From UBA4408 sp002389785 (GTDB lineage: Bacteria; Bacteroidota; Bacteroidia; UBA4408), in contig DAORJK010000015.1 in NCBI GenBank assembly GCA_035438985.1, positions 1-64,000 on the forward strand: DNA of 64,000 nucleotides, read 5' to 3'. The notes below the pieces were generated by a model. That model did no database searches, was not told the origin of the DNA, and saw only the letters and a list, made by a program, of their open reading frames with translations. The number at the start of each line of letters is the position of its first letter. Positions within the stretch are counted from its first letter, which is position 1. Position numbers and translations under genes: made by a program. This document shows positions 35,851-44,519 of this stretch, piece by piece.

Positions 35851-37146
35851 TTATCGGTGATCGATAAACACAATTGGCTTTCGGCTATTTTCGTGAAATT
35901 GCAGTTTATTTATTTCTTCAACCGAGCTCAATACAATAGCCGGACTCACACGAAGGCGTGCCCTAAAATGATCTTTGATTTCCTTTTCAAAATTTTCGGG
36001 TATGTAACGACAGCCAATTCGAATCAAAATTTCATCGGTTCCAATCTCATTAGTAGAGACTTCAACCACGTAGTTTTCAACATGCTCCATTGTATTTAAA
36101 ATATCGTAAAACGCTGATGGATACAAGCTTGTGCCTTTGTATTTGATCATTTGTTTTTTACGACCAATAATAGGCCCAATGCGTAAAGTGTTTCTACCAC
36201 AGGAACAAGGTGAGGTGTCGTAGATGCAAATATCACCCGTTCTAAACCTAAGCAAAGGCATTGCTTCTACACCTAAAGTGGTTACAGTAAGTTCTCCTGC
36301 CTCTCCTTCTTTAACATGATTTCCTTGCTCATCTAAAAATTCAACAATCAATAATTCGGGATGATGGTGTCCACCTCTACCCTGCTCACACTCAGTAAAT
36401 GCTGCCCCCATCTCTGTGGAGGCATAGGTAGAATAAAGTTGAATATTCCAACGTTCGGCAATACGCTTTCCAAGAGCATTTAATTCAAAATTGGCTGTTC
36501 GTATAGGTTCTCCAATGCAAATGGCTTTTTTGATACTGCTATTTTTATATTCAATTTTATGTTGATCGGCGTAATCCAGCAACTTCAATATAAAGGATGG
36601 AACGGTGATGATTGCGGTTGGTGCAATTCGAAAAATGGTATCCCATTGTAATTCTGGTATACCTGAACCAACCCGTACACATCCTGCTCCTAATTTACGA
36701 GCGCCCATAAAATAAGCCAAACCAGCCATAAATCGGCGATCGAGCGTGGTCATTAATTGATAAATTTCGTGCTCATTTCCTCCGGTGCAAGCAAGTGAAA
36801 TACTTTCATTATAAGCAAGGCGTTGCAAATCGTTTTCACTTAATGCAAAGGTCACAGGGTTTCCTAAAGTACCGGAAGTGGTAATATAATCGATAATTTT
36901 TCCAGGACCTACACAGCAAAAATCTGCACTTCGAACTTGCAAATCTTCCTTATCAGTAGTCGGAATTTTTTGTAAATCTTCTAAACTTTTAATGGCAGAA
37001 ATATCAATAGAGTGCTGTTTAAACAGTGCTTTGTAAAACTTTGAATGCGCTTGTAAGTATGACAAAAAGCTTGCAAGCGACTGTTCTTGAAAAGCTTTAA
37101 TTTCAGCTAATTGTTTTTTTTCAATTTCAGGAATAGGTGTATTCAC
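35851..37146 (-). CDS. Phenylacetate-CoA ligase-like adenylate-forming enzyme
   Basis: A 431-residue member of the PaaK branch of AMP-binding enzymes, which activates a carboxylic acid as acyl-AMP and usually transfers it to CoA. The phosphate loop is TTSGTLGNPVTF (~88-99), the adenine motif YSTYASTEMGAAF (~238-250), the ribose Asp in FRTGDICIYD, and the C-terminal lysine segment GRKKQMIKYKGTSLYP. A pair of Cys (SPCSCGRNT) is typical of PaaK-like proteins. No other phenylacetate genes are nearby; the real substrate may be an aryl or fatty acid. Surrounded by small envelope proteins of unknown function. Confidence 0.83.
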   Translation of the reverse strand: MNTPIPEIEKKQLAEIKAFQEQSLASFLSYLQAHSKFYKALFKQHSIDISAIKSLEDLQKIPTTDKEDLQVRSADFCCVGPGKIIDYITTSGTLGNPVTFALSENDLQRLAYNESISLACTGGNEHEIYQLMTTLDRRFMAGLAYFMGARKLGAGCVRVGSGIPELQWDTIFRIAPTAIITVPSFILKLLDYADQHKIEYKNSSIKKAICIGEPIRTANFELNALGKRIAERWNIQLYSTYASTEMGAAFTECEQGRGGHHHPELLIVEFLDEQGNHVKEGEAGELTVTTLGVEAMPLLRFRTGDICIYDTSPCSCGRNTLRIGPIIGRKKQMIKYKGTSLYPSAFYDILNTMEHVENYVVEVSTNEIGTDEILIRIGCRYIPENFEKEIKDHFRARLRVSPAIVLSSVEEINKLQFHENSRKPIVFIDHR

Positions 37147-37161
37147 TAGCTGACAAATAAA

Positions 37162-37845
37162 TTATGGATGCTTGGAATTGTACAATTTTACTGCATTTTT
37201 TAGATTTCGGTATTGAAAATATTCAACCGTATATCCACCTACCTGCGCTAAAAAAAAACCGGCAACTAAAGCACGACCTTTTTCAAGCTCTGCACTATCA
37301 ATAGAATTATTATCAGCCGATTCGAAGCCCAAAATTATAAAGCCAACTACTCCCACAGGAATGGATGCAAATTTTAAGATAGGTGAAAATACGGAACAGG
37401 CTATACTTTTTGCGATGTAAGCATCAATTTCTTTGTCTTTTTCAGTGCGCATGATTCGCATTACTCGATTCTTTCCAATTGGACGATTGTGGTAATAAAA
37501 GCGTCGGCCATGAATTTCAATTTTCTCACTTTCGGGAACTACCTCGCTTGAGCTTTGAACATATTCTGAAGGTGCTGATACAGGTGTGGCTGTTTCAAAA
37601 ACATCCTTACTTCCATTTGCATAACGAATCATAAATACTTCCGATTTCAATAAAGTCAGGGTATCACTTCCTGCGCTATCGTTAGCAGATTTAATAAGAT
37701 AGGTAATTTTTTCAGTACCCAATTCAATAACTTTACACTGCAGCTCGTCTCCATTTTTCTTAATCAAAATATCTTGCGCTAAAACTGCAAACGAACTAAA
37801 GAGCAGCAACGATAAACTGATGGTTAAGTTTAATATTAGTTTCAT
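37162..37845 (-). CDS. Paralogous envelope protein, unknown (member 1)
   Basis: A 227-residue protein with signal peptide (~1-23, ending SSFAVLAQ), a beta-rich N-domain with the pattern ILIKKNGDELQCKVIEL (residues 25-41) and SEVFMIRYANGSKDVF (~68-83), then RFYYHNRPIG, and a C-terminal pair of hydrophobic segments (PVGVVGFIILGF and GRALVAGFFLAQVGG) ending YNSKHP. The gene at 38070 and the one at 63126 have the same layout. The N-domain resembles small proteins that handle a surface-exposed beta fold, but I cannot name the family. The function is unknown. Last of a minus-strand run. Confidence 0.7.
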   Translation of the reverse strand: MKLILNLTISLSLLLFSSFAVLAQDILIKKNGDELQCKVIELGTEKITYLIKSANDSAGSDTLTLLKSEVFMIRYANGSKDVFETATPVSAPSEYVQSSSEVVPESEKIEIHGRRFYYHNRPIGKNRVMRIMRTEKDKEIDAYIAKSIACSVFSPILKFASIPVGVVGFIILGFESADNNSIDSAELEKGRALVAGFFLAQVGGYTVEYFQYRNLKNAVKLYNSKHP

Positions 37846-38069
37846 AATTGGAATGTGAGAAAGTTACTTTTTACCTACTTAAAAAATACAGCTTCCAAAA
37901 ATAGGCAAAATAGACTTAATAAAACATGGAATCAATTTGTGCAAACTACAGTCATGAAAATAACTTGTATTTGACAAAATTTTATTGAGTAGTTTTTAGT
38001 TTTTGGCTACAAAGTTTTTATTACCAAACTAACTACAGTAAGCACTTAGCAAGAATTTAAACTGCTTCT

Positions 38070-38783
38070 TCAGGGATGTCCGAAATAGGTTAGATTGTAT
38101 TTTTCTACAGCCTTTCTGCGCATTGCTTTACTTTGTGCATTGAGCACAATTGAGGCTATTCCGGTACCTATAGCAGCAACTGCAAGTAGTCCGGAGGTTG
38201 CTAAATAGTTTGCAGAAATTCCACCGTTCACTGTATTCGCTGAATTTATTGATCCAACAATCAACAAAAAATATGAACTAACTCCCAGCGGTATCGGAGC
38301 AAATCCGAGAAGTTTGGATGTACGTCTGGTATCTTGAGCTGCTTTAATCATAACACTCAACTGTTTGTCGTTTTTATTCAAAACAATGGCATCCACATAG
38401 GGTGGACTAAGCCTAAATTCGGAAATTGAATACCTGTTGCCGGCAATCGTAATCGGGCTATTTTGTATGTCAACCAAATTTTTAGAACGAGTTCTTGGTG
38501 AACGAATTTTTTGAGCAACATAATCATCATTAGCGATGTTTGGCTCAGCGTTAAAAACTTCGCGGCTGCCATTTTTATAGCTAATCGATAAAACCTCTGA
38601 ACGATCTAGAATATAAATCGGCAATTCCGAATTTACCTGGGTATATTTAATTGTTTGTGTATTTACCTCAAGTATTTTGGCCAATACTTTATCTCCATTT
38701 TTCTTGTAAAGGGTATCCTGCGCTGTACAAGTAAAATTGCCAAAAAATAAGAATATTAAAATGGAATTAGTTCGTTTCATCAC
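38070..38783 (-). CDS. Paralogous envelope protein, unknown (member 2)
   Basis: A 237-residue paralog of 37162-37845: signal peptide (~1-21), LYKKNGDKVLAKILEV (~25-40), SEVLSISYKNGSREVF (~62-77), then a spacer with basic residues, PITIAGNRYSISEF, and two C-terminal hydrophobic segments (PIPLGVSSYFLLIVGS and LATSGLLAVAAIGTGI), ending YNLTYFGHP. The two genes are separated by 224 bases without another gene, compatible with local duplication. Function unknown. Confidence 0.7.
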   Translation of the reverse strand: MMKRTNSILIFLFFGNFTCTAQDTLYKKNGDKVLAKILEVNTQTIKYTQVNSELPIYILDRSEVLSISYKNGSREVFNAEPNIANDDYVAQKIRSPRTRSKNLVDIQNSPITIAGNRYSISEFRLSPPYVDAIVLNKNDKQLSVMIKAAQDTRRTSKLLGFAPIPLGVSSYFLLIVGSINSANTVNGGISANYLATSGLLAVAAIGTGIASIVLNAQSKAMRRKAVEKYNLTYFGHP

Positions 38784-39149
38784 CTCACATTTTTTTCAAA
38801 CTTAACAATAAAAAGTAGGATTTATTGCAGGTTATTTCATAATTTATTTTATCAAAACTAAATGGATTAATTCAGGAAGTAAGTCTAAAATCAAAACAAA
38901 ATATAGCTTAACTTTTTGTGTTCAGGGAGTTGTATAAGAAATTCAATTATACTGGGTATCCCGCTAATTCGTGCTACTTGGAGTTAGTGCAGTGAATTGG
39001 CTATGTATAGCATTCAACTTGGAAGTTTGAAGAATTCGCATTGCAGGAAAGAAAATGCAGAAAGCAATAAGCGTTAAATTTAGTTGAATCAATTTGATCC
39101 TACTATAAAAAAAAAAATCCCTTCAATCGTGAAGGGATTTCTAAGTATT
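38784..39149. other. Intergenic region, mostly featureless
   Basis: Between the start of the 38070-38783 gene and the stop of THX. Apart from the terminator at 39107-39140 I see no gene, repeat or RNA. Confidence 0.6.
39107..39140 (-). terminator. Intrinsic terminator of the THX gene
   Basis: 10-bp stem AAATCCCTTC / GAAGGGATTT with loop AATCGT; the plus-strand A run at 39107-39117 is the terminator T-run on the minus strand, just below the THX stop at 39150. Confidence 0.85.
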
Positions 39150-39377
39150 TTACTCGTCTTTCTTTTTACTTGCTTTAGTTTTTGCAGCAGTTTCCTTTTT
39201 TGGTGCAGCTGCTTTTTTAGTAGCCGACTTTTTTACTACTGCCTTTTTTGCCTTAGCAGGTGCTGCTTTTGCTCCTGGATTAACTACCGCAATCTTTGTT
39301 CCGGTTCTTCTTCTTTTTACTCCATAGGAGCCAATTGTTATTTTACCTTTTTTGGATCTTTTATCTCCTTTTCCCAT
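39150..39377 (-). CDS. Ribosomal protein THX (bS20-adjacent small basic protein) with a Lys/Ala tail
   Basis: A 75-residue, extremely basic protein. Residues 1-24 (MGKGDKRSKKGKITIGSYGV region) match THX, the small 30S head protein known from Thermus, with the GDKRSKKGKI and GSYG patterns. Residues ~25-75 are a low-complexity Lys/Ala/Thr/Pro tail absent from the short Thermus form, and similar to tails of histone-like proteins. ATG 39377 lies after a TACATTTG -7 box, and a strong terminator follows, so it is a one-gene unit. The tail's role is unknown. Confidence 0.82.
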   Translation of the reverse strand: MGKGDKRSKKGKITIGSYGVKRRRTGTKIAVVNPGAKAAPAKAKKAVVKKSATKKAAAPKKETAAKTKASKKKDE

Positions 39378-39404
39378 GTTAAATGTATGTTTTAATTATG
39401 TTTA

Positions 39405-39412
39405 CAAATGTA
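39405..39412 (-). promoter_or_regulatory. Putative -7 box TACATTTG of THX
   Basis: The minus strand reads TACATTTG here, fitting TAnnTTTG, 27 bases before the THX ATG at 39377 and immediately after the upstream ureohydrolase gene stop at 39427. It suggests separate transcription of THX. Confidence 0.45.
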
Positions 39413-39426
39413 GTAAAATTATTTTC

Positions 39427-40485
39427 TCAGGATAATTTTCCATTCGACTTTGCCATCAAATTGCAAATTCTATATAACAAACGTCCAGCTACGTTAGCAT
39501 CCCAATCTGAATCACCGGTAGCAACTTCATTCAGGTCAAAGCCAATTAATTGTCGTCCTGAATCAACCAATTTTTCAAGTAAAAATAAAACTTCTTCAAA
39601 CTCTAAGCCTCCTGCAACCGGTGTTCCGGTATTGGGACATAACTTAGGGTCCAATCCATCTATATCAAAACTTAAAAAAACTTTTTGAGGTAATTCATCA
39701 ATTATTTCTTGGTGAATCGACTGTATACTTTTACCGGAATATACAGCATGTTTCAAATTCCGATCGAAAAAAGTTTTCACCCTGCCTTGCGATTGTTCAA
39801 TGTAGGTAACTTCTTCTTCACAATAATCGCGTATACCCACTTGTACCAGCTTCGAAACTTTTTTATTTTTCAATACATTGTACATGATAGAAGCATGCGA
39901 ATATTCAAACCCTTCATAGGCATTTCGCAAATCGCAATGCGCATCTATTTGTAAAACAGCAAAAGAATCGTGCTTTTCAGAAAGCGCTTCAATTAAACCT
40001 AGGGGTGTGCTGTGATCTCCTCCCAGTCCTACAACCAGCTTATTGTTGTTTAAAAAATACAAGGAACGTTCTTTGACCCAAGCATTGAATTTTTGAGTTA
40101 CTTCTAATAATTCCTTTTGAACTGATTTTATATCGGCTGCATTTGGATCGTGTCCTTCACTCAATGCTTCAATGCATTGTGCTGCTTTTTCGCGCCATTC
40201 ATCGCTGGCGGCTTTCCACTCCTCTGAATATTCATCCAGTGCAATTCCTAATTTCCAAGCATCTTTAAATTTAGGATCATACAAATCTATTTGACGGGAA
40301 GCTTCTAATATACTAAGCGGCCCCTCTGCTGTTCCTGGTTTGTAACTAACTGTAACTTCCCATGGAAAAGGTATAATTACAATTTCTGATTCCTCTACGG
40401 TAAACGGTAATCCAAAAATTCCATGGTTTGAATTTCCGATATCGTTGGGGTTAAAATTTTGTATTTTACTTTGCTTTGAATTCAT
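39427..40485 (-). CDS. Agmatinase/arginase-family ureohydrolase
   Basis: A 352-residue Mn-dependent hydrolase that splits a guanidino compound to urea and an amine. Metal ligands of the family are seen in GGDHS (His158), DAHCD (Asp181, His183, Asp185) and DIDGLD (Asp274, Asp276). SYKPGTAEGP (47-56) is near the N-terminus. An expanded stretch of ~45 residues (~85-130) distinguishes it from compact arginases. Agmatine, arginine or formimidoylglutamate are possible substrates; in Bacteroidota the usual call is agmatinase-like. Upstream of THX on the same strand. Confidence 0.85.
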   Translation of the reverse strand: MNSKQSKIQNFNPNDIGNSNHGIFGLPFTVEESEIVIIPFPWEVTVSYKPGTAEGPLSILEASRQIDLYDPKFKDAWKLGIALDEYSEEWKAASDEWREKAAQCIEALSEGHDPNAADIKSVQKELLEVTQKFNAWVKERSLYFLNNNKLVVGLGGDHSTPLGLIEALSEKHDSFAVLQIDAHCDLRNAYEGFEYSHASIMYNVLKNKKVSKLVQVGIRDYCEEEVTYIEQSQGRVKTFFDRNLKHAVYSGKSIQSIHQEIIDELPQKVFLSFDIDGLDPKLCPNTGTPVAGGLEFEEVLFLLEKLVDSGRQLIGFDLNEVATGDSDWDANVAGRLLYRICNLMAKSNGKLS

Positions 40486-40590
40486 TTATTTACGATAGTT
40501 TATTTGTTTATCTGCAATTGTACCACACATGCAATTTATATTAATAGATATAGCTTTATTTTGTATTCGAGTTTTATAAAATAGGAAGCT

Positions 40591-40692
40591 TAACCACTAC
40601 GAGCACAAAGTTTGCACTAAGGGCACAATGGCTATTTTTTATTTAATCGTCTTAGTTTCCATTGTGTTTTTCTTTGTGACCCTTGTGGTTTA
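40591..40692. repeat. Imperfect ~100-bp palindrome (MITE-like)
   Basis: Left arm AACCACtacgagCACAAAG and GGGCACAATGG; right arm CCATTGTG and CTTTGTGacccttGTGGTT are nearly reverse complements with a ~28-base centre. Similar CTTTGTG/GTGGTT strings are spread in Bacteroidota and Leptospira genomes as I recall; no gene is affected. Confidence 0.7.
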
Positions 40693-41034
40693 TATCCTTT
40701 GATTTTAATTCTTTAGCCGCATATTTAAATTCTATTTTTTTGCTATTTATTTTATTTGAGATCCAAACCGGATATGCAAAATAGTTTATTATTTCTTAAT
40801 CAGTAAGAGGCATAGTTAATAATTTTACAAAGTGTACGAAGACAATTACAGTATTTGAGAAATACAATGTTTAAAATTTACTTCAAGATGCAAATTTATT
40901 CATTCCTATTTGCGAATCTATGCTTTACCTTACACAAAAGAACTCCAGTGATAATTTTAATTTAATTGTATTGAATTGCTATCGACTGCTTTTGATTAAT
41001 GATTTAAGCTATTGCAAACAAGCTTATGAAAACT

Positions 41035-41062
41035 AAAAAGCCCCCGTTACCGGAGGCTTTTT
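41035..41062 (-). terminator. Intrinsic terminator of the HU gene
   Basis: Stem AAAAAGCC-CCG / CGG-GGCTTTTT with one mismatch and a TTAC loop, 21 bases after the stop at 41084 on the minus strand. Confidence 0.9.
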
Positions 41063-41083
41063 ATGTGTTCGGTGAGGAATTAA

Positions 41084-41365
41084 TTATTTTCCTTTGTTCA
41101 CCATTTCTGCTAATTCAGAACCAGCTTTAAATTTGCAAACTTTTTTAGCTGCAATTTTAATTTCTTTACCTGTTTGTGGGTTACGTCCTTTACGAGCTTC
41201 TCTTTTAGCAACTGAGAAAGATCCGAAACCTACTAAAGCAACTCTATCGCCTTTTTTCAAAGCTTTAGAAGTACAGTTTACAAATGCATCTAATGCTTTT
41301 TTAGCATCTGCTTTTGTCATCTTAGCGTCTGAAGCCATAGCTTCAATTAGTTCTTGTTTGTTCAT
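41084..41365 (-). CDS. HU-family DNA-binding protein
   Basis: A 93-residue histone-like protein that bends and compacts DNA. N-terminal MNKQELIEAMA and the GFGSFSVAKREARKGRNPQTGKEI segment, with the Pro that intercalates in DNA, match HU. The gene is monocistronic, with a TAAATTTG -7 box ~55 bases upstream and a perfect terminator, as expected for an abundant nucleoid protein. Confidence 0.97.
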   Translation of the reverse strand: MNKQELIEAMASDAKMTKADAKKALDAFVNCTSKALKKGDRVALVGFGSFSVAKREARKGRNPQTGKEIKIAAKKVCKFKAGSELAEMVNKGK

Positions 41366-41419
41366 TTTAATTTGTTTTTAAATGGTTAAAAATTAATAAT
41401 TAATTGTTTAGAACAGGAG

Positions 41420-41427
41420 CAAATTTA
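41420..41427 (-). promoter_or_regulatory. Putative -7 box TAAATTTG of HU
   Basis: The minus strand reads TAAATTTG, fitting TAnnTTTG, 54 bases before the ATG at 41365. A clear -33 TTTG was not seen. Confidence 0.45.
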
Positions 41428-41461
41428 GAGGAATTACAATACACTCCTACTTCACAGCACT

Positions 41462-41496
41462 AAAAAATGCGATTTTGTTGATAAATCGCATTTTTT
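41462..41496 (-). terminator. Strong hairpin downstream of fmt (bidirectional)
   Basis: 14-bp perfect stem AAAAAATGCGATTT / AAATCGCATTTTTT with a 7-base loop, 154 bases below the fmt stop. It has A and T runs on both sides, so it can stop transcription in either direction, between fmt and HU. Confidence 0.85.
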
Positions 41497-41649
41497 GTTA
41501 ATAACTGCTCCTGTAAGGGTTATGTTCATTGACTTACAGAAAGTACCAATTTTGAATGGGTTACTATACCTAACTCACAGCAGTTTTTTACTATTACACA
41601 TTGCTGAAACATCTGTATTTTCAATAGTTTACGATTAGTGTTTAAACAA

Positions 41650-42621
41650 TTATTCAACTGCTTTCCAAGAACCCGAAAGTTGAAAGCCGCGTAGAAAATC
41701 CCCTACACTCATTTGCTTTTTACCGGCAAGCTGAATTCTTAGCAATTGCACAAATCCGTCGACACAGGCCACCTTTATGTATGTTTTTGAATCGCTAAGC
41801 ATGTTGCCTGGAGCATAATTGTGTTGAACCGACTCCGCTTTTGCTTCAAATATTTTTATAGAGATACTTTCTGAACCGTTAGTAAATTCAGCAAAAGCGG
41901 TAGGAAAAGGACTCAATCCTCGAACTTTATTCACCGCATTTTGCACACTCATATTCCATTGAATTCGACAATCGATTTTATGAATTTTGGGTGCTGATTT
42001 TAAAGAAGTATCGCCTTTAATTAATTGCCTTTGTTCAACAGCCACCACACGTTCTTGGCAAATATCGTCTGTAGTTTTAAGTACTAAATCAGCACCTAAT
42101 TTCATTAATTTATCGTGTACACTTCCTGCTGTATCGTGTTCTTCAATAGGACAAACAGCCGAATGAATTATTTTGCCTGTATCAATTTCGTGTTGTAAAA
42201 AAAAGGTAGTTACACCGGTTTCTTTTTCTCCATTCATCACAGCCCAGTTAATTGGTGCAGCTCCTCGGTATTGGGGCAACAAAGAGCCATGCAAATTAAA
42301 TGTTCCCAATGCTGGCATGTTCCAAACTTGTTCGGGTAACATTCTAAAAGCTACTACAATTTGCAAATTAGCATGCAGGTTTTGTAATTCGGATATAAAA
42401 ATTGGATCTTTTAAATTTTGTGGTTGCAATACCAGCAACTGATGCTTTAATGCGCATTGTTTTACAGCCGATTGTTGCATCTGCAATCCACGGCCGGCCG
42501 GCTTATCGGGAGCAGTAATTACAGCTACAACACGATATCCATTTGCCAGTAATAGTTCTAAAGAGGGTACTGCAAATTCGGGAGTACCCATAAATATGAT
42601 TCTTAAATCTTCCTTTTGCAT
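41650..42621 (-). CDS. fmt: Methionyl-tRNA formyltransferase
   Basis: A 323-residue enzyme that formylates initiator methionyl-tRNA with 10-formyl-tetrahydrofolate. The N-terminal RIIFMGTPEFAVPSLE is the family hallmark; the catalytic site NLHGSLLPQYRGAAP has the Asn-x-His and the loop following it; the C-terminal OB-like domain closes at GSWKAVE. The ATG follows the MATE stop directly (TAAATG on the minus strand), so fmt is the second gene of a two-gene unit. Confidence 0.96.
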   Translation of the reverse strand: MQKEDLRIIFMGTPEFAVPSLELLLANGYRVVAVITAPDKPAGRGLQMQQSAVKQCALKHQLLVLQPQNLKDPIFISELQNLHANLQIVVAFRMLPEQVWNMPALGTFNLHGSLLPQYRGAAPINWAVMNGEKETGVTTFFLQHEIDTGKIIHSAVCPIEEHDTAGSVHDKLMKLGADLVLKTTDDICQERVVAVEQRQLIKGDTSLKSAPKIHKIDCRIQWNMSVQNAVNKVRGLSPFPTAFAEFTNGSESISIKIFEAKAESVQHNYAPGNMLSDSKTYIKVACVDGFVQLLRIQLAGKKQMSVGDFLRGFQLSGSWKAVE

Positions 42622-43956
42622 TTACTTGATTCGTAATTTATTTCTTAGATAAACAAGTGACAAACATCCCATCAAAACAAAATACACATATTCTACACAC
42701 CAAACCAATTCAATTCGCAGCTGCAATACTTTTACAACATACCAGGAAGCGATTAAATAAAATACGATGGTTAGCACTTCAATGATTAATGAAGCTAAAG
42801 TATTTCCGGAACCCGATACCGAACTTAATAAAACAGACGTTATTGAAAACAACAGCAAGGATCCGCTGATTACGTATAATGATCCAAGTGTGGCTTCAAT
42901 TAAATTGCCATCATTAGTAAATATCGATAATGTGAAACGTGGTTGTATTAAGTTTAACAAGGTTAGTGCTAATGTGGTAACAAAGCATAAAACAACTATC
43001 TTTTTAATCAAAATCTTTAGTTCATTGCTTCTTCCTTGTCCTATTAAATTACTTACTAAGGTATTGGTTGCCGAACTAAATCCCATTAAAGGAATCATTA
43101 ATATCATGTAGATGTTGCGAATCAAATTAGAGATTGCCAAGGGCCGCTCTCCCATTTTTTCTACTATTAAAAAAAACACAAACCAACTCCACACTGCAAT
43201 AAATGTTTGAAACATAGAAGGAGCAGCAACAACAAAAATATGCCGAATGCGTTCAGCTGACAGCTTTGAAAAATTAAACAATCCATACTTTTTTCGATCA
43301 ACCGTACTAAAGGTGTATGCTACAATAAAAAGTAAATAAGCAATCTCCGAAATACTACTAGCCATAGCCGAGCCGGCAATACCCATGGGTGCAAATCCAA
43401 ATTTCCCAAACACAAATATATAATTGAGTATAAAATTAGAAATTGCAGAAACCAGTGTTGAATAAATTATAATTCGGGTAGATGAAATACCAATGAAAAA
43501 TGAACGTATGCTAAGTCCCAGAAACGAAAAAAAGATGCCCCATGAACGATTATCAATGTACACAATACTGCTTTGTAAAACTTCGGGAGATTTGACAAAA
43601 TAAGTAAGCAACCAAGGTGAAACCAATTTAAGAAAGAGAAATAAAACCAATGCGAGAGGCAACATAAAATAAATGGAGTGATCGAGCACCCTTCCTATTT
43701 CGCGGTGATTATTTTCTCCATCAAATCGTGCAATGATAATTTGTGTTCCAATACTAAAGCCTAAGCCCAGCATAAAAACAGTAACATAAAATAATCCGGC
43801 TATAGCCGATGCTCCGAGTGCAACTTCACTTACACGACCTAAAAAAGCCGTATCGGTTACGTTTACAATAGTTTGTGCAACACCCCCTAAAATAATGGGA
43901 TAAGAAATATTCCAGATGGATTTGTAGGTGATTGACTGTTGCATGCAGGTTGACAA
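42622..43956 (-). CDS. MATE-family multidrug/cation antiporter
   Basis: A 444-residue membrane antiporter with 12 hydrophobic segments in two similar halves. The N-terminal IWNISYPIILGGVAQTIVNV and TAFLGRVSE (Pro in TM1, Arg loop after TM1) match the NorM/DinF type. The ATG at 43956 is five residues before a second Met (43944) that fits equally well. It exchanges Na+ or H+ for organic cations or other compounds. Upstream of fmt with no gap. It is not the Wzx flippase of the polysaccharide block, which lies far away and has another fold type. Confidence 0.9.
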   Translation of the reverse strand: MSTCMQQSITYKSIWNISYPIILGGVAQTIVNVTDTAFLGRVSEVALGASAIAGLFYVTVFMLGLGFSIGTQIIIARFDGENNHREIGRVLDHSIYFMLPLALVLFLFLKLVSPWLLTYFVKSPEVLQSSIVYIDNRSWGIFFSFLGLSIRSFFIGISSTRIIIYSTLVSAISNFILNYIFVFGKFGFAPMGIAGSAMASSISEIAYLLFIVAYTFSTVDRKKYGLFNFSKLSAERIRHIFVVAAPSMFQTFIAVWSWFVFFLIVEKMGERPLAISNLIRNIYMILMIPLMGFSSATNTLVSNLIGQGRSNELKILIKKIVVLCFVTTLALTLLNLIQPRFTLSIFTNDGNLIEATLGSLYVISGSLLLFSITSVLLSSVSGSGNTLASLIIEVLTIVFYLIASWYVVKVLQLRIELVWCVEYVYFVLMGCLSLVYLRNKLRIK

Positions 43957-43963
43957 TTAAACT

Positions 43964-44014
43964 AAAAAAAGGAAAGCGAGTGGTAGAAATTAATAATGAA
44001 AGAAACTCGCCTTT
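43964..44014 (-). terminator. Probable terminator of ribH
   Basis: On the minus strand AAAGGCGAGT pairs with ACTCGCTTT (6-bp GCGAGT/ACTCGC core plus flanks) around a ~23-base loop, followed by CCTTTTTTT. The loop is long, so this is a moderate call. Confidence 0.5.
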
Positions 44015-44027
44015 AAGAACACACGGT

Positions 44028-44519
44028 TTATGCTAATTCAGCTTGTAATCCCAGCATTTTAATCGCCGTAATTGCAGCTTCAACACCTTTGTTTCCATGC
44101 TTCCCGCCACTGCGTTCATAAGCCTGCTTTTGAGTATTCGGTGTAAGTACTCCAAAAATTACCGGTTTGTTATATTTCATACTTACTGCAGTAATTCCGT
44201 TGGCAACGGCATCGCAAATAAAATCAAAATGCCTAGTTTCTCCTTGTATAACACATCCAAGGCAAATAACGGCATCAATATCTTTGTTTTCTGCCATCCA
44301 TTGCGCTCCTAAGCTTAATTCAAAACTTCCCGGAACGTATGTTTTAACGATGTTTTTAGCAAGCGCACCGTGTTCAAGTAAAGCATGCATGCATCCATCA
44401 GCTAATGCTTCCGTAATTTCTTCATTCCATTCGGAAACTACGATTCCAAAACGCATTTTTTTTGCAGAAGGTACTTTTGAAGCATCATGCACAGATAGAT
44501 TTTTTAAAGAAGAGGCCAT
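44028..44519 (-). CDS. ribH: 6,7-dimethyl-8-ribityllumazine synthase
   Basis: A 163-residue enzyme condensing 5-amino-6-ribitylaminouracil with 3,4-dihydroxy-2-butanone-4-phosphate in riboflavin synthesis; it forms pentamers or 60-mers. FGIVVSEWNEEIT, VPGSFELSL and LGCVIQGETRHFDFI are present, the last with the catalytic His. Length is normal. No riboswitch was seen upstream and the other rib genes are not in the window. Confidence 0.96.
   Translation of the reverse strand: MASSLKNLSVHDASKVPSAKKMRFGIVVSEWNEEITEALADGCMHALLEHGALAKNIVKTYVPGSFELSLGAQWMAENKDIDAVICLGCVIQGETRHFDFICDAVANGITAVSMKYNKPVIFGVLTPNTQKQAYERSGGKHGNKGVEAAITAIKMLGLQAELA

Larger units (their letters stand above)
40486..41083. 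other. Intergenic region with palindromic repeat and HU terminator
   Basis: About 600 bases between the ureohydrolase start and the HU stop. It holds the palindromic repeat 40591-40692 and the HU terminator 41035-41062. The rest is AT-rich with short open frames only. No gene is supported. Confidence 0.65.

Noticed and set aside
42767..43111. Plus-strand frame inside the MATE gene
   Set aside because: Antisense shadow of a clear membrane transporter.
42622..43956. MATE gene as Wzx flippase for the polysaccharide block
   Set aside because: It lies 30 kb away, is coupled to fmt, and has the NorM/DinF-type TM1 region rather than Wzx features.
44028..44519. FMN riboswitch at ribH
   Set aside because: No conserved RFN-element sequence was visible upstream of the start at 44519.
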